Shown one piece after another: positions 5,670 through 12,690 of a stretch of DNA of 13,669 bases. The notes below the pieces were generated by a model that saw only the letters and a list, made by a program, of their open reading frames with translations, was not told the DNA's origin and did not search any database. The stretch comes from Anaerolineae bacterium (GTDB lineage Bacteria; Chloroflexota; Anaerolineae; JAFGEY01). The stretch lies in the NCBI GenBank assembly GCA_016929205.1, contig JAFGJF010000696.1:1-13669 (forward strand), read 5' to 3'. Position 1 is the stretch's first letter; every line of letters begins with the position of its first letter. The position numbers and the translations under genes are program-made.

Positions 5670-6701
5670 TTATGTCCTTTTGCACGCCACCCACAGTTTC
5701 TCCGACAGGTGCAGCGCCTCGTCCTTTGTCTCCGTCTGCGCCTGGATCACCACGCGCGAATCCTGGGGATACCACTCGGGCCACGTCCACGGATCGCCAC
5801 TACCACACCAGGAATGCATCTGCGGCACATCGCTGAAAGCGACGTAGGCCCGTTCCAACACGTCCTCCGGCTGCACCAGATTGAGCAGCCGCAGATTCGG
5901 GACGCACTTTAACCCGGCCCACTGGTGCTGCGCGTGCGCGCAGCAGTGCACGCCCATCCCGCCGTACCGCGCCGACAGCTCGACCAACTCGGGCAAAAAG
6001 AGCTGCTCGTAGGTCGACACACTCACCGCTCCGATCTCGTCTTCGGACAAGGTGATCCCCTGGGGCATATAGTAGTCCGGATAATGGGCGATAAATTCAA
6101 GGCCATAGCGGGCAAACCAGGCATCCAAAAAGGCAGTCAAGAGCTGTTTGACCTTGTCCGCCAGCTCGCGCACCACGTCGGGAGTCTCGATCAGGGCCGG
6201 GTAAAAGGTCGATTTGTCCCAGATCAGCGAGGCAATATCCATCGGGCTTTGGATGTCAACGACTTTGACCAGCGTCCCCGTACCGGCTCGGCGCATCAAT
6301 TCGTCGGCGATGTCAAACAAATAAGCCAGAGAACTCGTACTGACCTCGGGCACCCGCAGATCCGCCACCTCACCGGCTGAATGGATCAGCGGCAGAGCAA
6401 AGGGCATGTTGTCCTCCGGGTAATAGACCGGGCAGCCAAAGGCCTCGGCAAAAATCTCGGTGCCGGTGCGCACGTTCAGATAAGGCAGCGTATCGTCCAC
6501 CAGCCACGTGACGCGGGCCATCTGCCGCTCGTAGTGCCGCCAGGCCCACTCGATGCGCTCCTGTTCGAATTCACGCCAGGGAAGCGGCGGATCCTCGCGA
6601 TCGGACGCATAGTCGATCATAAAAACGTGCTGTGGATGTTCCCGGTTGGCTAAAAAGTCAATCCAGCGTTCTTTTCGTTCCTTTATCCCGTATGCTGACA
6701 T
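5670..6701 (-). CDS. URO-D-family protein, probable corrinoid or cofactor methyltransferase
   Basis: The 343-residue protein has the size and layout of the uroporphyrinogen decarboxylase superfamily, which includes the MtaA/MtbA/CmuA corrinoid methyltransferases. It has a family-like N-terminus (KERKERWIDFLANREHPQHV), a central DIQSPMDIASLIWD segment (149-162), a PQGITLSEDE segment (213-222), and GMGVHCCAHAQHQW (248-261). The HCC at 252-254 resembles the HxC zinc site of the methyltransferases. True haem-pathway HemE function is unlikely given the Wood-Ljungdahl neighbours. ATG 6701 is preferred to the upstream alternative at 6743 because GAGGA lies 6 nt before it, and 6743 falls inside a hairpin. 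It is the last gene of the minus-strand cluster, 93 bp after DUF166 with a hairpin between, so it may be expressed at a different level. The substrate is unknown. Confidence 0.7.
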   Translation of the reverse strand: MSAYGIKERKERWIDFLANREHPQHVFMIDYASDREDPPLPWREFEQERIEWAWRHYERQMARVTWLVDDTLPYLNVRTGTEIFAEAFGCPVYYPEDNMPFALPLIHSAGEVADLRVPEVSTSSLAYLFDIADELMRRAGTGTLVKVVDIQSPMDIASLIWDKSTFYPALIETPDVVRELADKVKQLLTAFLDAWFARYGLEFIAHYPDYYMPQGITLSEDEIGAVSVSTYEQLFLPELVELSARYGGMGVHCCAHAQHQWAGLKCVPNLRLLNLVQPEDVLERAYVAFSDVPQMHSWCGSGDPWTWPEWYPQDSRVVIQAQTETKDEALHLSEKLWVACKRT

Positions 6702-6742
6702 GGGCTTTCCTCGAATGAGACAACCGGGCGGTAGATGAAACA

Positions 6743-6792
6743 AGAAACCGGGCTTTTGACCGCGTGTTCTTTACGCGCAAAACCCGGTTTCT
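6743..6792 (-). terminator. Large hairpin between DUF166 and the URO-D gene
   Basis: AGAAACCGGGCTTTT (6743-6757) pairs with AAAACCCGGTTTCT (6779-6792), with one bulged base. The loop contains a further GCGT/ACGC pairing. The stem starts within 3 nt of the DUF166 stop codon. In transcript direction its 3' arm ends in a short U-poor stretch, so it may attenuate rather than fully stop transcription. The AGAAACCGGGTTTT motif also looks like a dispersed repeat unit. Confidence 0.5.
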
Positions 6793-6794
6793 CA

Positions 6795-7499
6795 TCAACC
6801 CTCTTTTTTCTCTGCGTTCCTTAATGCACGTTCTACCGACTGTTGCGCGATCGTCGCGGCAATGTGCAAACACGTGTGCGTGCCCTGTACCGGGTCGACG
6901 TCCATTCCCCCCCAGCAAGGGTAATAGTGATGCAACAATCCGGCCTGTTCTGCCGCCTTGTCAGCACGAACACCCGGCAACCGCTCTACAATGTAGCGCG
7001 TATTGCCACAGGGCGTTTCGCGACCGATCTCACAAAAAGCAATACACCCATCGCGTACCTTACAATCCAGCTCCGGTCGTCCATATCGCCGGGCAAAGCG
7101 GCGGATCAGGTCGTGCTGCTCTTGCTTGGGGATCAGGGTACAAAAAGGCATCGGCATCGCCAAGCCAACCCCGGCTGCCGCCAGGCGCTCTTTAACCTGC
7201 CGGACAAGCCCCGGGCGGGCCCACGCTCGTTTGTCCACCGGCAAAATGACCGCTTGCGCGCCACAGAGCTGAGCGATATCCGGCGCCAAATCGGTCATGC
7301 CCGCGCTTTCGGTCAAAACCAGCAGCAGATCGGCTTGGGCAAGCGTATCAGGTAAAAACGTCTCGGGTTCATCCAACACAACTGGCAAGGTTGCCGGTCC
7401 TTGCCAGCTTGTGAACTGCCAATCGAATGGTGCGGTTTTGTTCAGGTGGACCCGTATCCGCTCTCCCCACTCTCCCTGAGTGACGATCAAGATCCGCAC
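6795..7499 (-). CDS. DUF166-family protein
   Basis: The 234-residue product begins with a Rossmann-like strand and turn (MRILIVTQGEWGERI). Later it shows LLLVLTESAGMTDLAPDIA, where cofactor binding would be expected. The C-terminal half is Cys/His-rich: DCKVRDGCIAFCEI, then TPCGNTRYIVERLPG, then HHYYPCWGGMD, then HTCLHIAA. The PCGxT and HHYYPC motifs are what I recognise as DUF166, a family of unknown biochemical role, sometimes mislabelled thymidylate synthase, seen in methanogens and other Wood-Ljungdahl organisms. The conserved Cys residues suggest a metal or Fe-S site. The start is GTG at 7499, only 5 nt after the GNAT stop, so translation is probably coupled. Its constant company with corrinoid and CODH/ACS genes here points to C1 or corrinoid metabolism, by inference only. 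Confidence 0.7.
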   Translation of the reverse strand: MRILIVTQGEWGERIRVHLNKTAPFDWQFTSWQGPATLPVVLDEPETFLPDTLAQADLLLVLTESAGMTDLAPDIAQLCGAQAVILPVDKRAWARPGLVRQVKERLAAAGVGLAMPMPFCTLIPKQEQHDLIRRFARRYGRPELDCKVRDGCIAFCEIGRETPCGNTRYIVERLPGVRADKAAEQAGLLHHYYPCWGGMDVDPVQGTHTCLHIAATIAQQSVERALRNAEKKEG

Positions 7500-7504
7500 G
7501 TGGC

Positions 7505-8077
7505 CTAAAACTCTCCGGTGTGGTCCACCAGGTACAGCACCAACTCGGCCACGTCCAAAGTGCGACCATTGTGCAAAATCGCATAGTCGCTATGGATAAA
7601 TTCGTTTCTAAAGCCCTGGTTTTCAAACGCTTTGACGATCTGTGGCTGATCTGTTGGGATCATTGCGATCAATTGGTGCAATCCCGTCCTGCGCGCGACG
7701 TCGATCAAGGTCCGGATCATCAATGAGCCGATGCCCCGGCGCCGGTACTCGCGATCTAGGAAAAGGCGTACCCACCCTAGGTGCCGTTGAAACTTGTTGC
7801 CAAAGTGAATGGTCGCATCGCCGATGATGCGCTCGTTGGCCTCGACGACAATTGGAAAGATTTTGCCCAGGTCCAGGTTTTCGACCCAACTCTCTACCAC
7901 ACTGCGATCTGTTGGATTGCTTCGAAAACGCTCCAGATCTTCAGGCGTGGCCCGTTCAAACAACCGATAGAGCTGTTCGGCATCCCCTTTTGCCAGGGGA
8001 CGCAGCAAAACACGCATCCCATCGGGCAGCACTTTGACCTGACGATACCGTGCCAGTTGAGCCCATATATCAGCCAT
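7505..8077 (-). CDS. GNAT-family N-acetyltransferase
   Basis: The 190-residue protein has a GNAT fold signature. The N-terminal strand is GMRVLLRPLAKGDAEQLYRLF, cut here to the region at residues 20-40. The acetyl-CoA pyrophosphate loop YRRRGIGSLMIRTLID is at about 110-125 and fits [RQ]xxGxG/A. The C-terminal strand is IVKAFENQGFRNEF, with the usual GF motif. It would transfer an acetyl group from acetyl-CoA to an amine or protein lysine in the cytoplasm; the acceptor cannot be told. It sits 21 bp after the acsE-like gene and 5 bp before DUF166, inside the acetyl-CoA pathway cluster, so control by protein acetylation of neighbours is conceivable. The Shine-Dalgarno (AAGAGA or the GGGG further upstream) is weak and follows a run of eight A residues in the transcript. 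Confidence 0.75.
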   Translation of the reverse strand: MADIWAQLARYRQVKVLPDGMRVLLRPLAKGDAEQLYRLFERATPEDLERFRSNPTDRSVVESWVENLDLGKIFPIVVEANERIIGDATIHFGNKFQRHLGWVRLFLDREYRRRGIGSLMIRTLIDVARRTGLHQLIAMIPTDQPQIVKAFENQGFRNEFIHSDYAILHNGRTLDVAELVLYLVDHTGEF

Positions 8078-8098
8078 ATTGTCTCTTGCCCCTTTTTT

Positions 8099-9019
8099 TT
8101 ACCGCAGATAGGCGTCTGTGTAAATCGTCTTGTTAAGCAACACTTGAACGGTCTTCCAGACCTCAACCTGCTCGGGATCGTCCATATCGACATCAGAAGC
8201 TTCCAGTTCTTCCATAGCCTCTACCTTGTCGCGAAGCGTGACCAACAACCGGTTCAACGGCGTCGACTCGTCGCGTTCCTCGACAACGCGGATGAACTCG
8301 CGCAGTTTTTCGTCCAACGGGTTGGCAATGACCATATCAATACCCGATCCGATCAGCATAACCATATAAACTCGATCCAACAATGGGCGCATCTCATCGG
8401 GCACGGCATTGGAGACGTTGGAAAGACCGGCATTGGTCAAGGGCGGCGGATCCCAGGCAAATTTGAGCGTGCGCACAGCTTCGATGCACTCCGGGCAGTA
8501 TTCCTGGCAACCTGACACAGTCAAAGCCAGCGGATCGATGATCAGATCTGTGATTGGGATATCCAACTCGAGGATGCGTGGAATTAAGCGTTCCAGAGCC
8601 AGGGTAACGCGCTCGTCAGCACTAACCGGGATCAATCCTTCGGCCATGGTTAACCCGATCAATCGCGTACCAAACTTTTTGGCCAGCGGCGGCACCGTCG
8701 CCAACCGTTCGGCCTTACAATCGGTCGAGTTGATGATTGGCTGCGCCTTGGTTGCCGTCTCACAGGCGGCCTCGATCGCTCCCAGGTTGGTCGTATCAAA
8801 GCACAACGGCAGATCGGTTACTCTTTCAGCCTCTTGGACCAACCAGGGCAACACTTCGTGTCCGCGTTTCTTGTTGGGTCCGATATTCAGGTCAATAGCA
8901 TCTGCTCCAGCCTCTTGAAGCCTGGCAACCATGTTGCGAAAGAACGCACTGTCCCTTTCTTGAATCGCCTTTTTGACCCTTGAAGACAAAATCTGGATGT
9001 TCTCTGCAATGATATACAT
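8099..9019 (-). CDS. acsE: Methyltetrahydrofolate:corrinoid/iron-sulfur protein methyltransferase
   Basis: The 306-residue protein is a pterin-binding TIM barrel of the AcsE/MeTr type. It moves the methyl group of 5-methyl-tetrahydrofolate to Co(I) of the corrinoid iron-sulfur protein, joining the methyl and carbonyl branches of the Wood-Ljungdahl pathway. The pterin-site residues known from Moorella MeTr are all present in order: DLNIGP (43-48), CFDTTN with Asp75, INSTD with Asn97, IIDPL with Asp162, and GLSNVSN with Asn201. The last Asn is the residue that assists protonation at N5. An extra acidic tail (EASDVDMDDPEQVEVW) follows the barrel. The ATG at 9019 is preceded by an AGGAAATGAC context (GGAGG just upstream) and lies 29 bp after cooC. 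A B12-dependent homocysteine methyltransferase is unlikely because no other domains are present. Confidence 0.88.
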   Translation of the reverse strand: MYIIAENIQILSSRVKKAIQERDSAFFRNMVARLQEAGADAIDLNIGPNKKRGHEVLPWLVQEAERVTDLPLCFDTTNLGAIEAACETATKAQPIINSTDCKAERLATVPPLAKKFGTRLIGLTMAEGLIPVSADERVTLALERLIPRILELDIPITDLIIDPLALTVSGCQEYCPECIEAVRTLKFAWDPPPLTNAGLSNVSNAVPDEMRPLLDRVYMVMLIGSGIDMVIANPLDEKLREFIRVVEERDESTPLNRLLVTLRDKVEAMEELEASDVDMDDPEQVEVWKTVQVLLNKTIYTDAYLR

Positions 9020-9048
9020 GTCATTTCCTCCCTAAAGACTCGAACGAG

Positions 9049-9840
9049 CTAATCCCGTCCATTTGAAAAGATTTTATCGGCAATTGCATACACAGCCTGG
9101 ACAACCAACGAGTCGTCCGGCAGCGTAATCAAAGGACGCCCTGTAAACTCGTACTCGGACATCAAGGCATCGTTCGGTATGGTGCCCACCAATTCGATGC
9201 CAAGGCCCCGGACAGCATCAAACAGCGGCGGCACCAACTGCTCTCCCATCACACGATTGACGACCAGGTGCATTTTGTCTACGCTCACATCCAGCCCCGG
9301 CACCATCTCGACGATTCGCTGTGCAGCAATGACGCCACGCTGCGACGTATCGGTCACCACGAGCAGATGGTCGACATCGCGCGTCGTGCGGCGGCTGATA
9401 TGTTCCATCCCGGCTTCGTTGTCCATTACGACGTAATCATACGTATTTCCAATGCGATCGATGATCGTGCGCATCATTTGGTTGGCAGCGCAGTAACATC
9501 CCGGACCTTCGGGCCGCCCCATCGCCAGCAAATCCACGTCGTCCCCCTCGACCAACGCCATCCGGATCTGGTAATCCAGGTAATCTTGCTTGCTCATACC
9601 ACCAGGCATGGATCCGGCGGCAGAAGAACTAGCCTGCACCTGGTCCAGCATATCTTCCCGGATGTCACCAATCGTGCTTTCGACCTCCATCCCCAGCACA
9701 TAGTTCAAATTGCTGGAAGGATCGGCGTCAATCGCCAAAATCGAACCGCCGCGTCGCTCGATCAGATAACGAACCAGCAAGCCGGCCGTCGTTGTCTTTC
9801 CAGTGCCGCCCTTTCCAGCGACGGCAATCGTCGTCGTCAT
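9049..9840 (-). CDS. cooC: CooC/AcsF-type nickel-insertion ATPase
   Basis: The 263-residue protein is a SIMIBI P-loop ATPase of the MinD/CooC group. CooC proteins use ATP to load nickel into the active site of CO dehydrogenase. The deviant Walker A is AGKGGTGKTT with the signature Lys10 and catalytic Lys15. The switch I region has AIDADPSSNLN (37-46). The CooC-specific nickel-binding CxC motif is GPGCYCAANQ with Cys115 and Cys117. Walker B is YVVMDNEAGMEHISR. An insertion rich in Ser, Gly and Met (71-83) is longer than in classical CooC. The start ATG 9840 has AGGAGA 7 nt upstream. It is 32 bp after the V4R gene and 29 bp before acsE, within one transcription unit. CODH genes themselves are outside the window. 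A role of the AcsF type, in ACS maturation, is equally possible. Confidence 0.88.
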   Translation of the reverse strand: MTTTIAVAGKGGTGKTTTAGLLVRYLIERRGGSILAIDADPSSNLNYVLGMEVESTIGDIREDMLDQVQASSSAAGSMPGGMSKQDYLDYQIRMALVEGDDVDLLAMGRPEGPGCYCAANQMMRTIIDRIGNTYDYVVMDNEAGMEHISRRTTRDVDHLLVVTDTSQRGVIAAQRIVEMVPGLDVSVDKMHLVVNRVMGEQLVPPLFDAVRGLGIELVGTIPNDALMSEYEFTGRPLITLPDDSLVVQAVYAIADKIFSNGRD

Positions 9841-9855
9841 ACACTTGTCTCCTGA

Positions 9856-9871
9856 GCCTCAAGCGTGAGGC
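9856..9871 (-). other. Small hairpin before the cooC ribosome binding site
   Basis: GCCTCA (9856-9861) and TGAGGC (9866-9871) form a 6-bp stem with a 4-nt loop, just after the V4R stop and directly upstream of the cooC AGGAGA. A competing partner TTGAGGC lies at 9879-9885 in the end of the V4R gene. It could tune translation or mRNA decay between the two genes. It is short and may be chance. Confidence 0.25.
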
Positions 9872-9872
9872 C

Positions 9873-10541
9873 CTACTCTTGAGGCGTTTTAGATATCTCC
9901 CACACACACGCCGGCGCGCCCATCGCCCGGCACTCGACCTCTTGAACCTGAAACTGTTTGGCGGTCAGCCAATGTAAGGCCTCTTGCAGCGTGCCCGTGC
10001 GAATGAAACAAATGGGTTCGTCGGCGAGTTTTCCCGCACAGTGCGAACAATCCGCATCAATATACGCCAGTTTATCGTCTCTGTCCTCAATGCCAAGATG
10101 CACCTCTTGGCCAACGGCCTCGCTGAGCTTGCGGAAGCCGTTTTGCATATTGGTCAGTCCAATCTTGAGCTGGACAGGTAGCGGGAGCAGTTTGGAAGAG
10201 AGTGATGCCGCCAGGCCAAACAGTGCGCTTTGGCGTTTGACGCCGTGGTCGGCAGACAGGCGGCCGACACGCCGCAACATCCCCTTGCCCGCGCGTCCAA
10301 AAAAGTTGAGTAACCCAACACTCAAGTCGGCATATTCGCCAAACGTGAGCTTGCTGAGCACCTTGGTTTCATCAGGTGGGTATTCTGCAATGAATCGTTC
10401 CAATCCTGTGTCGCGTAAAACAACACCAAGGCCCTTTTTGCCGACAACTTCTTCCGCAGCTAGCAGCGCCCAGCGCATATACGCGTCCACAATGTATAGA
10501 TCTGCGACAGGATCATGTTCGGGTTTATCTCGAATCTCCAC
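9873..10541 (-). CDS. V4R (4-vinyl reductase-type) domain protein
   Basis: The 222-residue product ends in a V4R domain, a small-molecule-binding fold related to bacteriochlorophyll 4-vinyl reductase and to haem-NO-binding domains. The Cys pattern is typical: DADCSHCAGK, then EPICFIRTGTLQEAL, then VECRAMGAPACVWEI near the C-terminus. The N-terminal half is helical (DAYMRWALLAAEEVVG). I chose GTG 10541 as start because AAGGAG lies 6 nt before it; the longer frame from ATG 10580 adds 13 residues with no ribosome binding site and overlaps a V4R remnant. It sits between the corrinoid activator and cooC, so a sensing or cofactor-handling role in CODH/ACS maturation is plausible but unproven. Confidence 0.72.
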   Translation of the reverse strand: MEIRDKPEHDPVADLYIVDAYMRWALLAAEEVVGKKGLGVVLRDTGLERFIAEYPPDETKVLSKLTFGEYADLSVGLLNFFGRAGKGMLRRVGRLSADHGVKRQSALFGLAASLSSKLLPLPVQLKIGLTNMQNGFRKLSEAVGQEVHLGIEDRDDKLAYIDADCSHCAGKLADEPICFIRTGTLQEALHWLTAKQFQVQEVECRAMGAPACVWEISKTPQE

Positions 10542-10575
10542 GAATATCTCCTTCCGATCCAGTGGATAAAACACA

Positions 10576-10686
10576 TTCATTCGTGAGGCGTTTTGCTGAT
10601 TCCCATACGCATGTCGGTGTCCCCAACGCCCGACATTCGGTCTTTACCGCCTCAAGCTGATGACCTGACACCCGCCAACTGCGCCA
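10576..10686 (-). pseudogene. C-terminal remnant of a second V4R gene
   Basis: One minus-strand frame, overlapping the 3' end of the acsV-like gene out of frame and running into the gap, reads WRVSGHQLEAV, then TECRALGTPTCVWESAK. This matches the end of the intact V4R protein (ECRAMGAPACVWEISK) at most positions, including both Cys residues and the W. It is preceded by TGA (10687-10689) and has no start of its own. The two genes also share the DNA word AAAACGCCTCA at corresponding places. It is best explained as a fossil of a tandem V4R duplication that lost its 5' part. Confidence 0.65.
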
Positions 10687-12619
10687 TCACCGTTGGGAAC
10701 TGCGATTCATCCGTGTGTGGCAAAAAGAGCGCGGCGCTAAATTCCTCAAAAAAGGTATTATCTGCCGAGAGTTCCAGATAAGTCATCATCGCTGCAATGT
10801 CAACCACCTGTTGCCGCGTTTCGCGGGAGAGCAAGGACAAGTAGGCGCCAAGCACCGACGTGTTGCCCATATAGTGAAAGGTGTCCCACGGCGCATCGGG
10901 CAGCAAGCCAATCTGAATCGCTTTCTCGATGTTGATGTATTGGCCAAATGCCCCACCAATAAACACTTGCTCCACATCGGCGATCGTCAAACCGACACTT
11001 GAGGCAAGAATGGAAAATCCAGCATAGATGGCCGCTTTGGCACGCATCAGGTTGTCGAGGTCAACGTCAGTAATGACAATATCCTCGCCTGTCGCCGATT
11101 CATTGGCCCAGGCCACCACGTACTCGGGGCCATGTGCACCAACGCGCGTACGTTCGGTCTCCAAGGTGGCGTTGATATGACCTCCTTTATCAACAACACC
11201 AGTGATGAACAGTTCGGCCATCAGACCGATCAAGCCACTGCCACAAAGACCTCGCGGTTTTTCTCCCTCCGCCCCGATGACCTGGATCGTCGGTTCGTAC
11301 GTCTGGGGATCGATCCACACTTCTTCAATTGCGCCCTGCGTGGCCCGCATGCCATGAACCACACCGGCGCCCTCAAAGGCCGGGCCAGCGGAACAGGCGC
11401 AAGAGATAAGCCAGGTACAATCGCCCAGGACGATCTCGCCATTGGTGCCCACGTCGATAAAGAGCGTGAGCTTGTCGCTCGTGTTCATCCCGGTGCTGAC
11501 CACCCCGGCCGTGATGTCGGCACCCACATAACTGGCAATGCCCGGCAAAGTGTCAACCGATGCGTCAGGACAGATATTCAACCCCAACTCGATCGCTTGT
11601 AAGATAGGAACATGGTTGATCGTGGTGACAAAAGGCTCCAAGCGGATAGGTTCGGGCTGCAAACCAACAAAAAGGTGGATCATTGTGCTGTTTCCAGCCA
11701 CCACCGCCCGGTAAATCTCGGCGGGTTGAATACCCACCTGGGACGCAGCCTGTTCCAACAGCCGGTTCAGGGTCTGTATCACCAAAAACTGTAGGTCGAC
11801 CAACCCCTTACCTTTGTCCTGACCTTTGCCTTTGGACGCATAAATGATGCGTGAAATTACGTCTTCGCCACGTGCAATCTGGCCATTATAGTCGGCTACC
11901 TGAGCCATCACTTGTCCACTCAACAGATCGACCAGCCACACGACGTTTGTCGTAGTGCCAATGTCGATCGCTACGCCCCATAGCGATTCCGAATGATCGC
12001 CTGGTAACACATCCACCAGGCGAGGTGGCGCATCGGGCGCATCCCAGCGATCGCTCTCGATCACCAAGGTAACCGTCCAGTCACCCTCGCGCAGCGCAGC
12101 AGAAAGCCGGCGCAATGCAGATAGACCAGCCGACAGCGTTTCGACGCCATGCTGCCTGGCCAACTCGCGCTTGAGTCGCGACCAATCATCGGTTTGATCG
12201 TCCAAAGATGGCTCCGTGACCATTACCACGTATTTGCGCAAAGGCTGATCGCGCAAATAATCGTAAGCAAAGGGAGCCTGAACACGCCGAGCCGTCTTGT
12301 CCGTCGAAAGCTCGCGCTCGATTTTTTGCGGTGGGACATAAATGACAGCATCGCCTTGAATCGTCGCCTGACAGGCCAGAGCATAACCCGCCGCCAGATC
12401 GTCACTCGAAAACCGTCGATTGGGAGGACGGTGAACATCGCCATCGCGCACGATGACCGTACAGCGCCCACACCGCCCTTGACCACCGCAGGGAAGGCCC
12501 AACTCGATCCCAGCGCTGGTTGCCGCATCAGCAACCAGCGTACCCGCGGGAACCTGTACGACACGATCTAGAGGTTGAAAACGGACGGTATAGGTAGCGA
12601 TAAAACAAACCTCTCTCAA
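10652..12619 (-). CDS. acsV: Reductive activator of corrinoid iron-sulfur protein (AcsV/RACo-type)
   Basis: The protein, about 650 residues, is a 2Fe-2S ferredoxin fused to an ASKHA ATPase (DUF4445). Such proteins spend ATP to reduce inactive Co(II) corrinoid to Co(I). The N-terminal ferredoxin has GLPCGGQGRCGRC and a fourth Cys in ALACQA. The ASKHA motifs are AIDIGTTTNVVWLVD, GNSTMIHLF, FIDVGTNGEI, CACSAGPAFEGAG and GGAFGQYINIEKA, in family order. The start is uncertain: TTG 12619 is the nearest canonical codon, but the family N-terminus (ATYTVRFQPL) begins just after ATC 12601, which has GAGAGAGG 8 nt upstream, while TTG has no ribosome binding site. The open frame also extends to GTG 12670, inside a repeat. 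The last residues (LAGVRSSA) overlap a V4R fossil in another frame. Cluster position next to cdhE and acsE supports the role. Confidence 0.85.
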   Translation of the reverse strand: MREVCFIATYTVRFQPLDRVVQVPAGTLVADAATSAGIELGLPCGGQGRCGRCTVIVRDGDVHRPPNRRFSSDDLAAGYALACQATIQGDAVIYVPPQKIERELSTDKTARRVQAPFAYDYLRDQPLRKYVVMVTEPSLDDQTDDWSRLKRELARQHGVETLSAGLSALRRLSAALREGDWTVTLVIESDRWDAPDAPPRLVDVLPGDHSESLWGVAIDIGTTTNVVWLVDLLSGQVMAQVADYNGQIARGEDVISRIIYASKGKGQDKGKGLVDLQFLVIQTLNRLLEQAASQVGIQPAEIYRAVVAGNSTMIHLFVGLQPEPIRLEPFVTTINHVPILQAIELGLNICPDASVDTLPGIASYVGADITAGVVSTGMNTSDKLTLFIDVGTNGEIVLGDCTWLISCACSAGPAFEGAGVVHGMRATQGAIEEVWIDPQTYEPTIQVIGAEGEKPRGLCGSGLIGLMAELFITGVVDKGGHINATLETERTRVGAHGPEYVVAWANESATGEDIVITDVDLDNLMRAKAAIYAGFSILASSVGLTIADVEQVFIGGAFGQYINIEKAIQIGLLPDAPWDTFHYMGNTSVLGAYLSLLSRETRQQVVDIAAMMTYLELSADNTFFEEFSAALFLPHTDESQFPTVMAQLAGVRSSA

Positions 12620-12622
12620 GTA

Positions 12623-12685
12623 CGTGATACGTGAAACGTGAAAACGCCAAGTCCGCGCATCACGCTTCACGCATCACGCTTCACG
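12623..12685 (-). repeat. Heptad repeat with inverted arms between cdhE and acsV
   Basis: On the minus strand four heptads alternate CGTGAAG and CGTGATG (plus-strand positions 12658-12685, an exact 14-bp unit repeated twice). After 14 bp of spacer come three inverted heptads (12623-12643). In the sense transcript 12661-12678 can pair with 12623-12640 over 18 bp using two G-U wobbles; in the antisense strand these become A-C mismatches. It sits directly before the acsV ribosome binding site, with no T-run. Confidence 0.7.
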
Positions 12686-12690
12686 ACTTA

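Noticed and set aside
5925..6653. Long plus-strand open frames opposite the URO-D gene
   Set aside because: They mirror a gene with clear family motifs on the minus strand; GC-rich codon bias opens the antisense frames.
7781..8515. A 244-codon plus-strand open frame opposite the GNAT and acsE genes
   Set aside because: Composition is unlike a real protein, and it crosses two well-supported minus-strand genes and their junction.
9268..10569. Plus-strand open frames of 195-203 codons opposite cooC and V4R
   Set aside because: Antisense shadows of motif-rich genes; no start signals.
10542..10580. Extra 13 N-terminal residues of the V4R protein from ATG 10580
   Set aside because: A strong AAGGAG 6 nt before GTG 10541 decides for the shorter form, and the extension overlaps the V4R fossil.
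12620..12670. N-terminal extension of the AcsV-like protein to GTG 12670
   Set aside because: It is encoded by the heptad repeat, has no ribosome binding site and lies ahead of the family's ferredoxin domain.
12623..12685. Possible CRISPR array
   Set aside because: Units are 7 bp with no unique spacers and no cas gene is in the window; it is a short tandem and inverted repeat.
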